Made by a program: the position numbers and the translations under genes. From Bacteroides ovatus (lineage in GTDB: Bacteria > Bacteroidota > Bacteroidia > Bacteroidales > Bacteroidaceae): a stretch of DNA of 64,000 bases. The stretch covers positions 1,364,001 through 1,428,000 of the forward strand of contig NZ_CP012938.1 of the NCBI RefSeq assembly GCF_001314995.1, written 5' to 3'. Under the pieces are notes generated by a model. The model was given only the letters and a program-made list of their open reading frames with translations, had not been told where the DNA came from and ran no database searches. Shown piece by piece: positions 26,297-35,981 of the stretch. Positions within the stretch are counted from its first letter, which is position 1. Each line of letters starts with the position of its first letter.

Positions 26297-26337
26297 CGAT
26301 AAAGAGAAAGAATAAAAGGCTATTTGCTGATTTTTAT

Positions 26338-26345
26338 TATCTTTG
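26338..26345 (+). promoter_or_regulatory. -7 element of the araC-type gene
   Basis: TATCTTTG lies 20 bp before the ATG at 26365. No good -33 element is present, which fits activator or weak expression. Confidence 0.45.
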
Positions 26346-26364
26346 GCGGAAAAAACAGATAAAG

Positions 26365-27261
26365 ATGGAAAAGAAAATACCATTAAATATAGGTCTCGAA
26401 ATCTTAGAAAATCCGGATATCGTCCGATTTAACGAATTTCGTTTCATATCTCCGCATTTCGGATTCGTAAACAGCTTCGCCAAAATAGAATCCAATCTTA
26501 TCACAATAGATCAACCTTATCGTATCAAAGAGGGACGTATCGCAGTTATCAAACAGGGATATGCGCGCGTATTAATCAACCTGATAGAAGAAACTTTTCA
26601 GCCGGACAAGCTACTATTAATTGTTCCGAATTCCATTCTTCAGATTATAGAAGTCTCTCCGGATTTTGATATGCAGATGGTAGCCATGGACGCGGAATTT
26701 CTTTCTATAGCCGGAAAAGACAATTTCTTCACTCATCTCTCACAGTTACAGAAAAACCTCATATTATCTCTGACCTCACATGAATACGACTTGTTTAAGA
26801 GTTATTTTGCTTTAATATGGAATATATTACAAGAACCGACGTTCCGACGGGAAGCTATTCAATATCTACTAATTAGTCTTTTGTGCAATATAGAATATCT
26901 TGTCAAAAACAACAATCAAAAAGAACAGAGCTGTCAGACACATCAGGAAGAGATTTTCCAGCGTTTCATTTCTTTAGTCAATGCTTATAGCAAGAAAGAA
27001 CGTAATGTTAGTTTTTATGCGGATAAGCTATGTCTCACTCCTCGTTATCTTAATACGATCATCCGCCAAACCAGTCAACAAACAGTAATGGACTGGATAA
27101 ACCAGTCCATTATATTAGAAGCTAAAGTATTGCTAAAACATAGCAATCTGCTTGTTTATCAAATTTCTGATGAATTGAACTTCCCTAATCCTTCTTTTTT
27201 CTCGAAGTTCTTTAAGCGAATGACAGGAATGACACCACATGAATATCAATTCTCGAAATAA
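26365..27261 (+). CDS. AraC-family transcriptional regulator
   Basis: A 298-residue regulator. The first about 180 residues are a cupin-like sensing domain (ITIDQPYRIKEGRIAVIKQGYARVLINLIEE). The C-terminal 100 residues hold two helix-turn-helix units: FYADKLCLTPRYLNTIIRQTSQQTVMDWINQ and LLVYQISDELNFPNPSFFSKFFKRMTGMTPHEYQFSK, the latter being the full AraC signature. Divergence from the tolC exporter operon and the direct-repeat site between them make that operon the likely target. The inducer is unknown. The last codons form half of a palindrome shared with the convergent manC gene. Confidence 0.92.
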   Translation: MEKKIPLNIGLEILENPDIVRFNEFRFISPHFGFVNSFAKIESNLITIDQPYRIKEGRIAVIKQGYARVLINLIEETFQPDKLLLIVPNSILQIIEVSPDFDMQMVAMDAEFLSIAGKDNFFTHLSQLQKNLILSLTSHEYDLFKSYFALIWNILQEPTFRREAIQYLLISLLCNIEYLVKNNNQKEQSCQTHQEEIFQRFISLVNAYSKKERNVSFYADKLCLTPRYLNTIIRQTSQQTVMDWINQSIILEAKVLLKHSNLLVYQISDELNFPNPSFFSKFFKRMTGMTPHEYQFSK

Positions 27262-27278
27262 ATTTTATTTCGAGAATT
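27248..27278. terminator. Palindromic terminator embedding both stop codons
   Basis: AATTCTCGAAATAAA (27248-27262) is the exact reverse complement of 27264-27278. Both genes therefore end in the same codons (TTC TCG AAA TAA), and both proteins end in FSK. The hairpin can stop transcription from either side. Confidence 0.75.
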
Positions 27279-28311
27279 CCTTAATTCTTTGCTCTTCTTC
27301 CAGCTTGCAGATCAATAATGTGTTATCTTTCTCTGCAATGATATATCCATCCAAGCCTTGAATAACTACTCGTTTTTCTTCGCTGGCATGCACAATACAA
27401 TTTTTACTTTCATACAAACGGATATCGGTTCCTACGGTTGCATTTCCAGACTTATCCTGTGGAAGCAAACCGCGAAGTGCTCCCCATGTACCCAGATCTG
27501 ACCAGCCAAAAGAAGCGGGAAGTACATAAATCTCCTGCGCTTTCTCCATCACTGCATAGTCGATAGAAATGCTTTCGCAAGTAGGGAATAACTTCTTGAT
27601 TGTTTCATTCTCTTTCTCTGTATAGAAATCGGGGAAAATGCGATCGAAAATTTGTGCGATGCCCGGAGCATATACACGCATCACGGAAGTAATAGTACGC
27701 ACATTCCATACAAAGATTCCCGCATTCCAGAAGAAATTGCCTTCTGCCAGATACTTTTCGGCAGTTTCTTTATCCGGTTTTTCCTTAAAAGCATCTACTG
27801 TATAAATCTCTTTATCTGTCTGGAGGTGATCGGCAGCAGCAATATATCCGTATCCGGTTTCCGGACGAGTTGGCCGGATACCTATCGTTACAATAGCGCT
27901 GCCATCATCTGTGAAACGAAGGGCTTTCTCCATCACTCTACGGAATTCTCCCGTATCAATGACTAATGCATCCGAAGGAGTTACTACAATGTTAGCATTC
28001 GGATGTTTTTTCTTAATCTTCCAGCAAGCAAAAGCAATGCAGGGTGCAGTATTGCGCGCACAAGGCTCCGCCAAAATATTACTTTCCGGAATTTCCGGCA
28101 ACTGCTCCCGAACAATATCAATGTATTTTTCAGAAGTTACGACCCACATATTTTCTCTGGGACAAACACCGTCGAAACGATCTGCCGTCAACTGAATCAG
28201 CGACCGGCCACATCCCATTACATCAATAAATTGTTTAGGACATTCCGGAGTGCTCATCGGCCAAAAGCGGCTCCCTATGCCACCAGCCATTATTACAACA
28301 TGATTATCCAT
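27265..28311 (-). CDS. manC: Mannose-1-phosphate guanylyltransferase
   Basis: A 348-residue enzyme making GDP-mannose from GTP and mannose-1-phosphate. The N-terminus holds the nucleotidyltransferase motif VVIMAGGIGSRFWPMSTPECPKQF (residues 5-28); ETGYGYI (about 160), FKEKPD (about 178) and NAGIFVW (about 200) are family blocks. ATG 28311 was chosen because the longer frame from 28359 lacks family resemblance before MDNHVV. It has the short single-domain form without the isomerase half. It is on the same strand as the capsule operon but is separated from it by a terminator-like hairpin and 500 bp, so it may serve other glycans too. Confidence 0.92.
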   Translation of the reverse strand: MDNHVVIMAGGIGSRFWPMSTPECPKQFIDVMGCGRSLIQLTADRFDGVCPRENMWVVTSEKYIDIVREQLPEIPESNILAEPCARNTAPCIAFACWKIKKKHPNANIVVTPSDALVIDTGEFRRVMEKALRFTDDGSAIVTIGIRPTRPETGYGYIAAADHLQTDKEIYTVDAFKEKPDKETAEKYLAEGNFFWNAGIFVWNVRTITSVMRVYAPGIAQIFDRIFPDFYTEKENETIKKLFPTCESISIDYAVMEKAQEIYVLPASFGWSDLGTWGALRGLLPQDKSGNATVGTDIRLYESKNCIVHASEEKRVVIQGLDGYIIAEKDNTLLICKLEEEQRIKEFSK

Positions 28312-28814
28312 ACCTGTTATTCTCCTGTAAAAAAAATATTCTTTAAAATAGGTGTGCAAGTTACGCTAAAATGTCCAAAACAGCAAATAAAAATAAGAGT
28401 ATTTGTAAGCTCCCGATAAAGTACCAATATTTATAATGAAGAAGTATTCAATATAAAAACGGAAGACAACAAAAGTGCTGTCTCCCGTTTTGAGTTGTAT
28501 ATTATCTAGTGATAATATCATTTCAAATATCAACGATCTTCACAGACAGTTGATATAATAGAAATCACATCGGATTTACACCGACATGAGGGCGTTGATC
28601 AGGAATACACCGCCGCACATTTCCTGACCACAAAATGTAGGGTGCTTCATGTGTGTAGCATGAAGTTAGGGACCTACATGTTCCATCTCACTTTTGTGTA
28701 AAGTATTAAAAGTACTCTATGACATTATTAACTAAAAAAAATCTCGATCACCAATAAAATATATATATTGGCGAATTCTATATCAAAGTTTATTAACCGC
28801 TATATTGGTTGAAT
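28312..28814 (-). other. 503-bp hairpin-rich gap between wzc and manC
   Basis: Several stems were found by eye: ATTATC/GATAAT (28501-28516), ATATCAAC/GTTGATAT (28527-28534 with 28549-28556), TCAGGAA/TTCCTGA (28599-28605 with 28621-28627), and a nested one with CTTCATG/CATGAAG inside ATGTAGG/CCTACAT (28635-28679). On the minus strand a 24-codon frame starts in the last stem (ATG 28650, stop 28576-28578), encoding MKHPTFCGQEMCGGVFLINA plus four residues. The part nearest manC is plain AT-rich DNA. Confidence 0.55.
28456..28491 (-). terminator. Terminator after the capsule operon and gap element
   Basis: AAAACGGAAGACA (28456-28468) pairs with TGTCTCCCGTTTT (28479-28491) with one mismatch. Both flanks are A/T-rich, so it can end transcription coming from wzc. 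Confidence 0.75.
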
Positions 28815-31253
28815 TTATGACTCCTTGTCATGAAAATGTTCTCCATATCCATAACCGTAACCATAGCGCTTACCATAACCATAGAACTTGCCATATTTAC
28901 CATAACCGTAATAATAACCGTATTTTCTTCTTTTCAGATCCAAACCATTTATTACAGTACACAGGCTAGGCAATTTATTGTTTTCAGCAAGTTCATTAAT
29001 CAAAGTATACTCGTTTTTATGAGTATAGTCTGCACGGCAGACATAAACAGACAGGTCAGCCACACGTCCTATCAACAAGGTATCAGTAACCATACCAACA
29101 GGAGCTGTATCCAGAATCACATAATCAAAATTCTTCTTAAGAGTTTCAATCGCTTTATCCAGTCCATCACGAGCCAATAATTCGGTAGGATTAGGAGGAA
29201 CTGTTCCACCGGGAAGAATATAAAGATTCTTACTTACATCAGAAAGCTGTACTAAATCCATCAAGTTCTTTTCCGGATTAGCCAAATATTGAGTTATACC
29301 AACTTCTTTTCTCGGAATATTAAATACCTTATTCAAGCCCGGTTTACGAATATCAAGACCAACGATTACTACTTTCTTCCCTAATAAAGAAAGACTAATA
29401 GCAAGATTACCAGAGATGAAAGATTTACCCTCACCACTAACCGTAGAAGTAACCAGAATCACCTTCTTGTCATTTTCAAGCATAAACTGAAGATTCGTTC
29501 GGATATTGCGGAAAGTTTCACTCATCAAGTTATTGTGATTCTCAAATACAGCAATAGCACCCTGCTTTTCATCAGTCAATGGAATATCACCAACAATAGG
29601 CACACAAGTAAGCTTTTCTACATCAGAACGACCTTCAATCTTGAATTTGGTTAATTCGAGCAGGTAAATAATCCCCACCGGAATTCCGATTCCTAACACT
29701 AAAGCAACCAGATAAATTATCTTGCCTCTAGGAGATACAGGAGTATCATCTGCTATAGCGTCATCTATAATCTTCGCATTATTGGCTGTAGCAGCCAGAG
29801 TTATCGCATTCTCTTCACGCTTCTGAAGAAGCATCAAATAAAGTCCGGCCTTTATCTCCTGTTGGCGAGCAATACTCACAAACTCACGCTCCTGACCAGG
29901 TGCCTCACTAATACGACGGGAATAACGATTCGCTTCACGATCCAAATCTGCCTTTGTAATCAACAATCCACGCAAAACCCTGTCTAAAGATACTTGTACA
30001 TTCTCTTTCATGGCATGAATACTTGTATCCAAGTTTATAATGGTAGGATTATTCTCCGTTGATGTACGCAGCAAACGTTTTCTCTCAACAAGCACATCAT
30101 TATAACGGTTGATGGCAGCCGCAAGATTCACATCCTGCAATCCGATATTACTAGGTAAAACCTCATAACCTTCATTTTGCATATATTTTTGCAAATCCTG
30201 CAGCAAATTAATCTGGGTTTGATTCTCCACACGCTTCTTTTCATATTCAGCACTACCCGTCAAAGCTATTTGTGCATCACTGGTCAAATCCGTAATACCC
30301 GCCCCACGTTTGAAACTTTCCAGATCCTTTTCCGTACTACCCAGTTCTTTGGAGATAATACTAATACGTTCATTGATAAATTCTGCTGTTTTCTGTGCCA
30401 CTTCATTCTTATCATTATTCGTATTGATATTATACATCTCCAATAACTTATTGATAAAATCCTTGCCGCGTTGTACATTTGAGTTTTTCAATGATATGAC
30501 AGCCACAGAAGTGGTTTTGGAAGTAGGCTCAATAGTCATATTTTTGCAATACCCTTTCGCTACAGCCAAAGGCTTATTAATTGTTGCTGTAATATTACGT
30601 GTAGTCTTTTCTGAATCTGTAATTTTTTCCAATATTCTTTTAGATAATACAGAATCCGGTGTCAGGAAAAAAGCCAATGTTCCTTTATCGGTAGGAAAAA
30701 CAGCCGGTAACTTTTCGAAATGTTTCTGATATTCATCATCGCCAAGCTTCACATTCACATCCAGACTTCCTTGTGGTTGCAATATCATCTCCACAATTAT
30801 CGGTTTCTCCAATAAATCGGCCTCCTGCGGAGTCATGCTCACTTGTACTGGTGAAGTTTTATACATATTCCTGGAAAGAAATTCATCCTCATCCGTATAA
30901 GAAATATAGAGGCCCAAATCTTCAACCACTTCTTTGACGATAGTCTTGGAACGGAGCACTTCAATCTCGTTATCAATATTCTGTGAAGAAGACATCAAAC
31001 CATCCAATCCCAAACTCTCTAGCCCAGAAAGCATTCCGGCACTACCTCCCTTTTTATCGTCCTTTATTAAAACCGTAGCAGATATGTTATACACAGGAGT
31101 AGCTATATACAAATAGACCCATGCTGTAATCAAACATACCACAACCGCCCCCACAAACCAAGGCCAATGGAGCAAATACTTAAACAGCAGTTCCTTGACA
31201 TCTATACTTTCTTCCTTAGGCTCTTGTGTTCCGTTGAATTCTGTTTCTTTCAT
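28815..31253 (-). CDS. wzc: Polysaccharide co-polymerase with BY-kinase domain (Wzc-type)
   Basis: An 812-residue inner-membrane protein. A Wzz-type segment spans two membrane helices (about 30-50 and 510-530) with a large periplasmic coiled-coil region between. The cytoplasmic tyrosine-kinase domain has Walker A STVSGEGKSF (about 605), Walker A' VVIVGLDIRKP and Walker B YVILDTAP. The tail is a dense tyrosine/glycine cluster (YGYYYGYGKYGKFYGYG...), the autophosphorylation tail. Wzc sets chain length and, with Wza, drives export of the capsule. It is the last gene of the operon, 9 bp after wza. Confidence 0.95.
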   Translation of the reverse strand: MKETEFNGTQEPKEESIDVKELLFKYLLHWPWFVGAVVVCLITAWVYLYIATPVYNISATVLIKDDKKGGSAGMLSGLESLGLDGLMSSSQNIDNEIEVLRSKTIVKEVVEDLGLYISYTDEDEFLSRNMYKTSPVQVSMTPQEADLLEKPIIVEMILQPQGSLDVNVKLGDDEYQKHFEKLPAVFPTDKGTLAFFLTPDSVLSKRILEKITDSEKTTRNITATINKPLAVAKGYCKNMTIEPTSKTTSVAVISLKNSNVQRGKDFINKLLEMYNINTNNDKNEVAQKTAEFINERISIISKELGSTEKDLESFKRGAGITDLTSDAQIALTGSAEYEKKRVENQTQINLLQDLQKYMQNEGYEVLPSNIGLQDVNLAAAINRYNDVLVERKRLLRTSTENNPTIINLDTSIHAMKENVQVSLDRVLRGLLITKADLDREANRYSRRISEAPGQEREFVSIARQQEIKAGLYLMLLQKREENAITLAATANNAKIIDDAIADDTPVSPRGKIIYLVALVLGIGIPVGIIYLLELTKFKIEGRSDVEKLTCVPIVGDIPLTDEKQGAIAVFENHNNLMSETFRNIRTNLQFMLENDKKVILVTSTVSGEGKSFISGNLAISLSLLGKKVVIVGLDIRKPGLNKVFNIPRKEVGITQYLANPEKNLMDLVQLSDVSKNLYILPGGTVPPNPTELLARDGLDKAIETLKKNFDYVILDTAPVGMVTDTLLIGRVADLSVYVCRADYTHKNEYTLINELAENNKLPSLCTVINGLDLKRRKYGYYYGYGKYGKFYGYGKRYGYGYGYGEHFHDKES

Positions 31254-31262
31254 TGCAAATCG

Positions 31263-32057
31263 TTATTTTAAGATGTTTACTAATAGGCTGACAACGGATA
31301 CCAAGATAGAGGTAGCGGAGAACCAGAGGCTGGTACTATTGCCCACATCGGAATTTCGAGCCTTTGCTTTATTGGGAGTTATATAAACAATATCATTCTG
31401 TTGTAACCAATAGTAAGGTGAAAGAATCGTTTCGGCATTATTTAAATCCAAAGTGACAATTTGCTGTTTGCCATTTGCGTCCTCACGAATCAGCTTCACA
31501 TTATCACGAAGACCGTATACCGTCATATCACCAGCCATGGCCAATGCCTCCAATAGATTCACCTTCTCATTAGAAATAGTAAATGTACCCGGTCGAGCAA
31601 CCTCTCCAATGACTGATATCTTATAATTTACCATACGTACTGTGACAATAGGATTTTCTTTCATATAAGGCTTCAATTTATCAACGATTAACTGCTCTGC
31701 CTGTTTCTTTGTAAGCCCTCCAACTGTCAGTGCTCCTAATACTGGAAAAGATATTTTCCCTTCATTGTCAACCAAATATTGTTGTAACACAGGCTGAGTA
31801 GTAGTGTACTGTATTGATAAATTAGACGGGCTGGCAATTGTCAAGTTAAAGGGTGCAGCTAGTTCCGGACTGGTACACGAAACCACAATTGTCAATAAAT
31901 CTTTCGGCATGATCTTTGCATCATAAAGAGTTTCCTGCTGAGTAGCTTGATTGACTGCTTCCACGTCTTGCAAATAAGGTACCTTTTTATAAGATTGACA
32001 TGCTGCTAATAAAAAAGACAACAATATCATACATATTAGTTTATTTACTTTTTCCAT
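31263..32057 (-). CDS. wza: Polysaccharide export lipoprotein (Wza-type)
   Basis: A 264-residue outer-membrane lipoprotein: the signal peptide ends in LLAAC near residue 20. The Poly_export domain (about 45-140, MPKDLLTIVVSCTSPELAAPFN, YLVDNEGKISFPVLGALTVGGLTKKQAEQLI) and a SLBB domain (about 150-220, SVIGEVARPGTFTISNEKVNLLEALAMAGD) are present, followed by a C-terminal hydrophobic helix. Wza octamers make the outer-membrane channel for capsule. It is shorter than Escherichia Wza, as usual in Bacteroidota. Confidence 0.93.
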   Translation of the reverse strand: MEKVNKLICMILLSFLLAACQSYKKVPYLQDVEAVNQATQQETLYDAKIMPKDLLTIVVSCTSPELAAPFNLTIASPSNLSIQYTTTQPVLQQYLVDNEGKISFPVLGALTVGGLTKKQAEQLIVDKLKPYMKENPIVTVRMVNYKISVIGEVARPGTFTISNEKVNLLEALAMAGDMTVYGLRDNVKLIREDANGKQQIVTLDLNNAETILSPYYWLQQNDIVYITPNKAKARNSDVGNSTSLWFSATSILVSVVSLLVNILK

Positions 32058-32069
32058 ATTCTTATCATC

Positions 32070-33062
32070 TTATTCACTTTTAAAAGTAATATCATCTGTA
32101 GGGGGGTATATAAATTCAAACTCTAAAGTTCTTGCCAGCCCCTCTCCTAAAGAATAAGGAGCTTTAAAAACAGAAGAATGTATTTTAGCAGCATCAAATT
32201 CAGTTGTTGCACAAAACTTCTTCACACGCACAGAACTTACTGCCAATTTCTTACGAGTAATGCAAGCAAATATATCAAAACAATATCCTCCTATCATGCC
32301 CAACCAATAAGGGAAATGAGTAGCCGGAATATGTTTATTCATAACTTTGCTCACATGAGCCACTAGTTCATTCATTGTAAAATCCGGCTTGTCAACATAA
32401 TTAAACACATTATAACCTGTCCGAACCTCATCAATCATGTATTTTACAAAAGCAACAACATTACCGACATAAGCCATTGACTTTTTATTGTTTCCAGAAC
32501 CAATCATTAGAAACTTTCCACTCGCAATTTGCTTTAATAAATTGTACACATTGCCTCTGTTACGTTCTCCAAAAATGACTGTTGGACGAATAATATCAAT
32601 ATTCCAATCCGGATGTAACTTATACCATTCATGCAAAATTTGCTCTGCCTGCCATTTACTTTTCCCATAGTGATTAAACGGATCTGCCGGATATTCTTCA
32701 TTTGGATTCTTTTTATTTAGACCATATACTGCAACAGATGAAAAAAAAATGATTCGTTTTATATTATTTTTCTCCATTGCTTTTAATGTCTTTTCTATAC
32801 CACCTACATTTGTATCATAATAAAGAGATACCGGAACAACATCATCCCGATGCTGTGCTGCTAATAAAACAACACATTCAGCCCCTTCCAATTTCTTATC
32901 TAAATAATCCTGATCACGTACATCACCAATTGCTGTAACTTCTGGAAAGAAACGACTTTGTTGCAAATCAATATTCAACATCTCATATCTTTGTGCTTTT
33001 TTCAAAAGTGTAATCAAACGAGTCCCGACAAAACCTGACGCACCAATTAAAGTTATTTTCAT
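32070..33062 (-). CDS. NAD-dependent sugar epimerase/dehydratase
   Basis: A 330-residue short-chain dehydrogenase of the extended type. It has the nucleotide-binding GASGFVGTRL at residues 7-16, then FFSSVAVYGLNK, and the catalytic pair in HYGKSKWQAE (YxxxK, about residue 132). It is likely to change a nucleotide-sugar at C4 or to act as a 4-reductase; the family does not fix the substrate. An unusual C-terminal extension ends in a proline-rich tail. It lies between a GT4 gene and wza and probably supplies a capsule sugar. Confidence 0.85.
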   Translation of the reverse strand: MKITLIGASGFVGTRLITLLKKAQRYEMLNIDLQQSRFFPEVTAIGDVRDQDYLDKKLEGAECVVLLAAQHRDDVVPVSLYYDTNVGGIEKTLKAMEKNNIKRIIFFSSVAVYGLNKKNPNEEYPADPFNHYGKSKWQAEQILHEWYKLHPDWNIDIIRPTVIFGERNRGNVYNLLKQIASGKFLMIGSGNNKKSMAYVGNVVAFVKYMIDEVRTGYNVFNYVDKPDFTMNELVAHVSKVMNKHIPATHFPYWLGMIGGYCFDIFACITRKKLAVSSVRVKKFCATTEFDAAKIHSSVFKAPYSLGEGLARTLEFEFIYPPTDDITFKSE

Positions 33063-33093
33063 GTTTTTTACTAATTATCTTTTTACTAACAAT

Positions 33094-34338
33094 TTACAAA
33101 TTACAGACATCTTTAAATTTCACGCATAGTTTCGCATAATCATATTTTTCGGCTGCTTTTTTCGCTTTATTACATATTGTCTGATACTCATCAGAAGGCA
33201 AGTTTTTAAGCGAAAGTATAGCAGCGGCATAATCCTGCGGATCAGTTAACTTACAGTCTATGCCGACACCCTCCTCTAATATGATACTGTATGGCATTCC
33301 TACATTACAACATAATGGTTTACCACTTGCCAGTCCCAAAAACATCTTATTCATACTGCCACCATACTTCCCGAAATTAGTAGAATAATTCAGAGCATTC
33401 ACATCTGCTTTTGAAAGTATATATGGCACATACTCAGGTGATGTCCATTTTGCTTTAAATTTTACGTTTGTAATCTGTTGTTCTTCACAATAATGCTCTA
33501 AAAAAGCCCTATCCTCACCATCACCATAAATCAAGACCTGCACACTATTATTCTGCAATATTTTAGCTGAATCTATAAGCAGTTTAAGATTATTTGCCAA
33601 TCGAATGCTTCCCAGATAAATAATATTGAAAGTTTTATCGTTTGCCAAATCAAAATCTTCTATTTTGTATCTTTGCATGTTAACATTAAACTCAGACAAA
33701 TCAATACCATTATTTATATAATGCAATTTGTTTAAATCAATTGTCCCCCCCTGATCACTATCCCATCCGTTTTCTCTCACATAATTAACTGCACCAGGCA
33801 TAGAAAAAACAACGTTGTCTGCTTTACTATAAATATATCGTTCTAAACAATAAGCAATTTTCACGCATGGATTATTTTTTCCCAATAAGCCTAAGCTTAC
33901 GAATGAATCAGGCCATAAATCTGTAACATCCACGATATATTTTGCTTTTACCTTTTTAGCAAGTTGATAAATTGGAATATCAAAAGGAATACGAGATGTA
34001 TGAATTATCACATCCGGTTTCTCAAATTGTTTTCTATGGATGAATAATTTAACCGCAAACCTAAAATATGATATAATCCTTCTTATCCCATTAGTAGATC
34101 CACAACCTGCATTTACTAAAACAAAAGGGATATTATCATAAGTTTTCTCTTCAAATGTCTTATTAGAGTCAGACAAACATAAGTTTCTATTGTGAACATA
34201 ACTAGAACAAAACAATTTCACATTATAGCCTTCTGATTGAAAATATTGTGCCAACTTTATTGTTCTCAAATGAGTGCCATAAAATTCAATAGGTGCTGCA
34301 TCTTTATTTATGAACCAAATAGTCTTTTTCTTCATCAT
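33094..34338 (-). CDS. Family-4 glycosyltransferase
   Basis: A 414-residue GT-B enzyme. The N-terminal half opens with KKTIWFINKDAAPIEFYGTHLRTIKLAQYF and includes a hydrophobic FYR-like segment. The donor half has FNIIYLGSIRLANNL, VLIYGDGEDRAFLEHYCEE and the E-x7-E-like stretch near MNKMFLGLASGKPLCC. It resembles WcaI/WbuB-type transferases of capsule clusters. The start at 34338 was taken because GGAAG lies about 10 nt upstream; it falls 7 bp after the aminotransferase stop. Donor and acceptor are unknown. Confidence 0.87.
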   Translation of the reverse strand: MMKKKTIWFINKDAAPIEFYGTHLRTIKLAQYFQSEGYNVKLFCSSYVHNRNLCLSDSNKTFEEKTYDNIPFVLVNAGCGSTNGIRRIISYFRFAVKLFIHRKQFEKPDVIIHTSRIPFDIPIYQLAKKVKAKYIVDVTDLWPDSFVSLGLLGKNNPCVKIAYCLERYIYSKADNVVFSMPGAVNYVRENGWDSDQGGTIDLNKLHYINNGIDLSEFNVNMQRYKIEDFDLANDKTFNIIYLGSIRLANNLKLLIDSAKILQNNSVQVLIYGDGEDRAFLEHYCEEQQITNVKFKAKWTSPEYVPYILSKADVNALNYSTNFGKYGGSMNKMFLGLASGKPLCCNVGMPYSIILEEGVGIDCKLTDPQDYAAAILSLKNLPSDEYQTICNKAKKAAEKYDYAKLCVKFKDVCNL

Positions 34339-34345
34339 AAGATTA

Positions 34346-35446
34346 TTACTTCCAAGCATTCAACACTTTTACAACCCTTTCAACCTCTTCCATAGATATA
34401 ACAGGACTCATTGGAATACTCAATTCTTCAGCATGAATCAATTCTGTAATTGGAAAGCTAAGATCATTCCATTCTTTATAGCATTCTTGTTTATGAGGAG
34501 GAATAGGATAATGGATATTAGTTTGAATATCATTCTCTGCTAAATATTGTTGCAAGCCATCACGATCTGCACAACGAATTGTAAAAAGATGAAATACATG
34601 TGCATTCCAATCTTTCACAATTGGCAAAATAATCGCTGGATTCTCAATGTTTTCTATATAATATTTTGCAACTTCTTTTCTTAATTGTATATCATTATCA
34701 AGATAACGGAGTTTAACATCAAGAATAGCTGCCTGAATTTCGTCAAGACGACTATTACGCCCTACATATTGGAAAACATATTTCTTTGCAGATCCGTAAT
34801 TAGCAACCGACCTTACTATATGTGCCAACTCATCATCATTCGTTGTCACAGCTCCTGCATCCCCTAATGCACCTAAGTTTTTACCCGGATAAAAGCTATG
34901 CCCTGCAGCATCGCCTATCGAGCCTGTCATTCTCCCATTAAATTTGCAGCCATGTGCCTGCGCATTATCTTCTACAAGCTTAAGATTATATTTTTCACAT
35001 AATTCTCCTATTTTCTCAGTATACGCACACTGACCATAGAGATGTACTATAAGTATAGCTCTTGTACGAGAAGTTATAGCTTTTTCAATCTTAGAATCAT
35101 CAATTTGATATGTTTCCAGATTGGGTTCAACCAACACAGGAATGAGTCCGTTCTCAGTAATGGCTAAAATAGAAGCAATATAGGTATTTGCAGGAACGAT
35201 AACTTCATCTCCAGGTTTCATTATCCCCATTTCAATATAAGCACGGAAAATCCAAATCAATGCATCAAGGCCGTTAGCACATCCTATAGTATATTTAGTA
35301 CCAATATATGAAGAATAATGTGTTTCAAACATTGCATTTTCTTTGCCTTGTAAATACCACCCTGAATCAACGACTCTCAATACTGCTTCATGAATCTCTT
35401 CTGCATATTTTGCAGTAACTTTCTGTAAATCTAAAAATTTAATCAT
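34346..35446 (-). CDS. dTDP-3-keto-6-deoxyhexose aminotransferase (FdtB/QdtB-like)
   Basis: A 366-residue PLP enzyme of the DegT/DnrJ/EryC1 family. [24 protein letters not shown] and the internal-aldimine region [19 protein letters not shown], with Lys in PGK near residue 180, are clear, as is [16 protein letters not shown]. It likely puts an amino group at C3 of the dTDP-3-keto sugar made by RmlB and the FdtA-like isomerases. It starts 7 bp after the acetyltransferase gene. The longer frame from 35485 would overlap that gene and is rejected. Fuc3N or Qui3N cannot be told apart. Confidence 0.88.
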   Translation of the reverse strand: MIKFLDLQKVTAKYAEEIHEAVLRVVDSGWYLQGKENAMFETHYSSYIGTKYTIGCANGLDALIWIFRAYIEMGIMKPGDEVIVPANTYIASILAITENGLIPVLVEPNLETYQIDDSKIEKAITSRTRAILIVHLYGQCAYTEKIGELCEKYNLKLVEDNAQAHGCKFNGRMTGSIGDAAGHSFYPGKNLGALGDAGAVTTNDDELAHIVRSVANYGSAKKYVFQYVGRNSRLDEIQAAILDVKLRYLDNDIQLRKEVAKYYIENIENPAIILPIVKDWNAHVFHLFTIRCADRDGLQQYLAENDIQTNIHYPIPPHKQECYKEWNDLSFPITELIHAEELSIPMSPVISMEEVERVVKVLNAWK

Positions 35447-35453
35447 ATCCGTT

Positions 35454-35969
35454 TTATATTTTATGTTTAACTCCATTTTTATCACACATATTTAAGTCCA
35501 GGGCAATACCATCTTTAGTGATATACCCTTTTTTACATGCAGGATTACCAAACCAAATCTCATGTGCCGGAACATTTTTTGTAACAACACTTCCTGCCCC
35601 GACAAGAGCGTACTCACCAATAATCAATCCTCCCATTATTGTAGAATTGGCTCCGATCGAACAATGTTCCTCAAGTGTCGTCATTAGAAATTCACTTGGA
35701 TAGACTTTTGAACGAGGAATCAAATCATTAATAAAAGAGACATTTGCTCCGATAAAAACATTATCTTTTACTCTTAGACCATCCCACAATTGTACTCCTG
35801 ATTTTACAGTAACATTGTTACCTATAATAACATCATTCTCTACAAAAACATGGGCACATAAATTGCAGTTACTTCCAATAACAGCACCATTTAAGATGAC
35901 ACAAAATTGCCATATAGTAGTCCCGTCACCAATCAATTTACTTTGACAGTCAGCCAGTGGGTGTATCAT
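35454..35969 (-). CDS. Left-handed-beta-helix N-acetyltransferase (FdtC-like)
   Basis: A 171-residue acyltransferase built of hexapeptide repeats (IGDGTT, IGSNCN, IGNNVT, IGANVS, IGANST, VGAGSV). The opening [26 protein letters not shown] and [11 protein letters not shown] are hallmarks of the WxcM-N/FdtC group, which N-acetylates dTDP-3-amino-3,6-dideoxyhexose using acetyl-CoA. Placement directly before the aminotransferase completes the predicted pathway RmlA-RmlB-FdtA-FdtB-FdtC. Confidence 0.9.
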   Translation of the reverse strand: MIHPLADCQSKLIGDGTTIWQFCVILNGAVIGSNCNLCAHVFVENDVIIGNNVTVKSGVQLWDGLRVKDNVFIGANVSFINDLIPRSKVYPSEFLMTTLEEHCSIGANSTIMGGLIIGEYALVGAGSVVTKNVPAHEIWFGNPACKKGYITKDGIALDLNMCDKNGVKHKI

Positions 35970-35981
35970 ATATTCCTCGCT

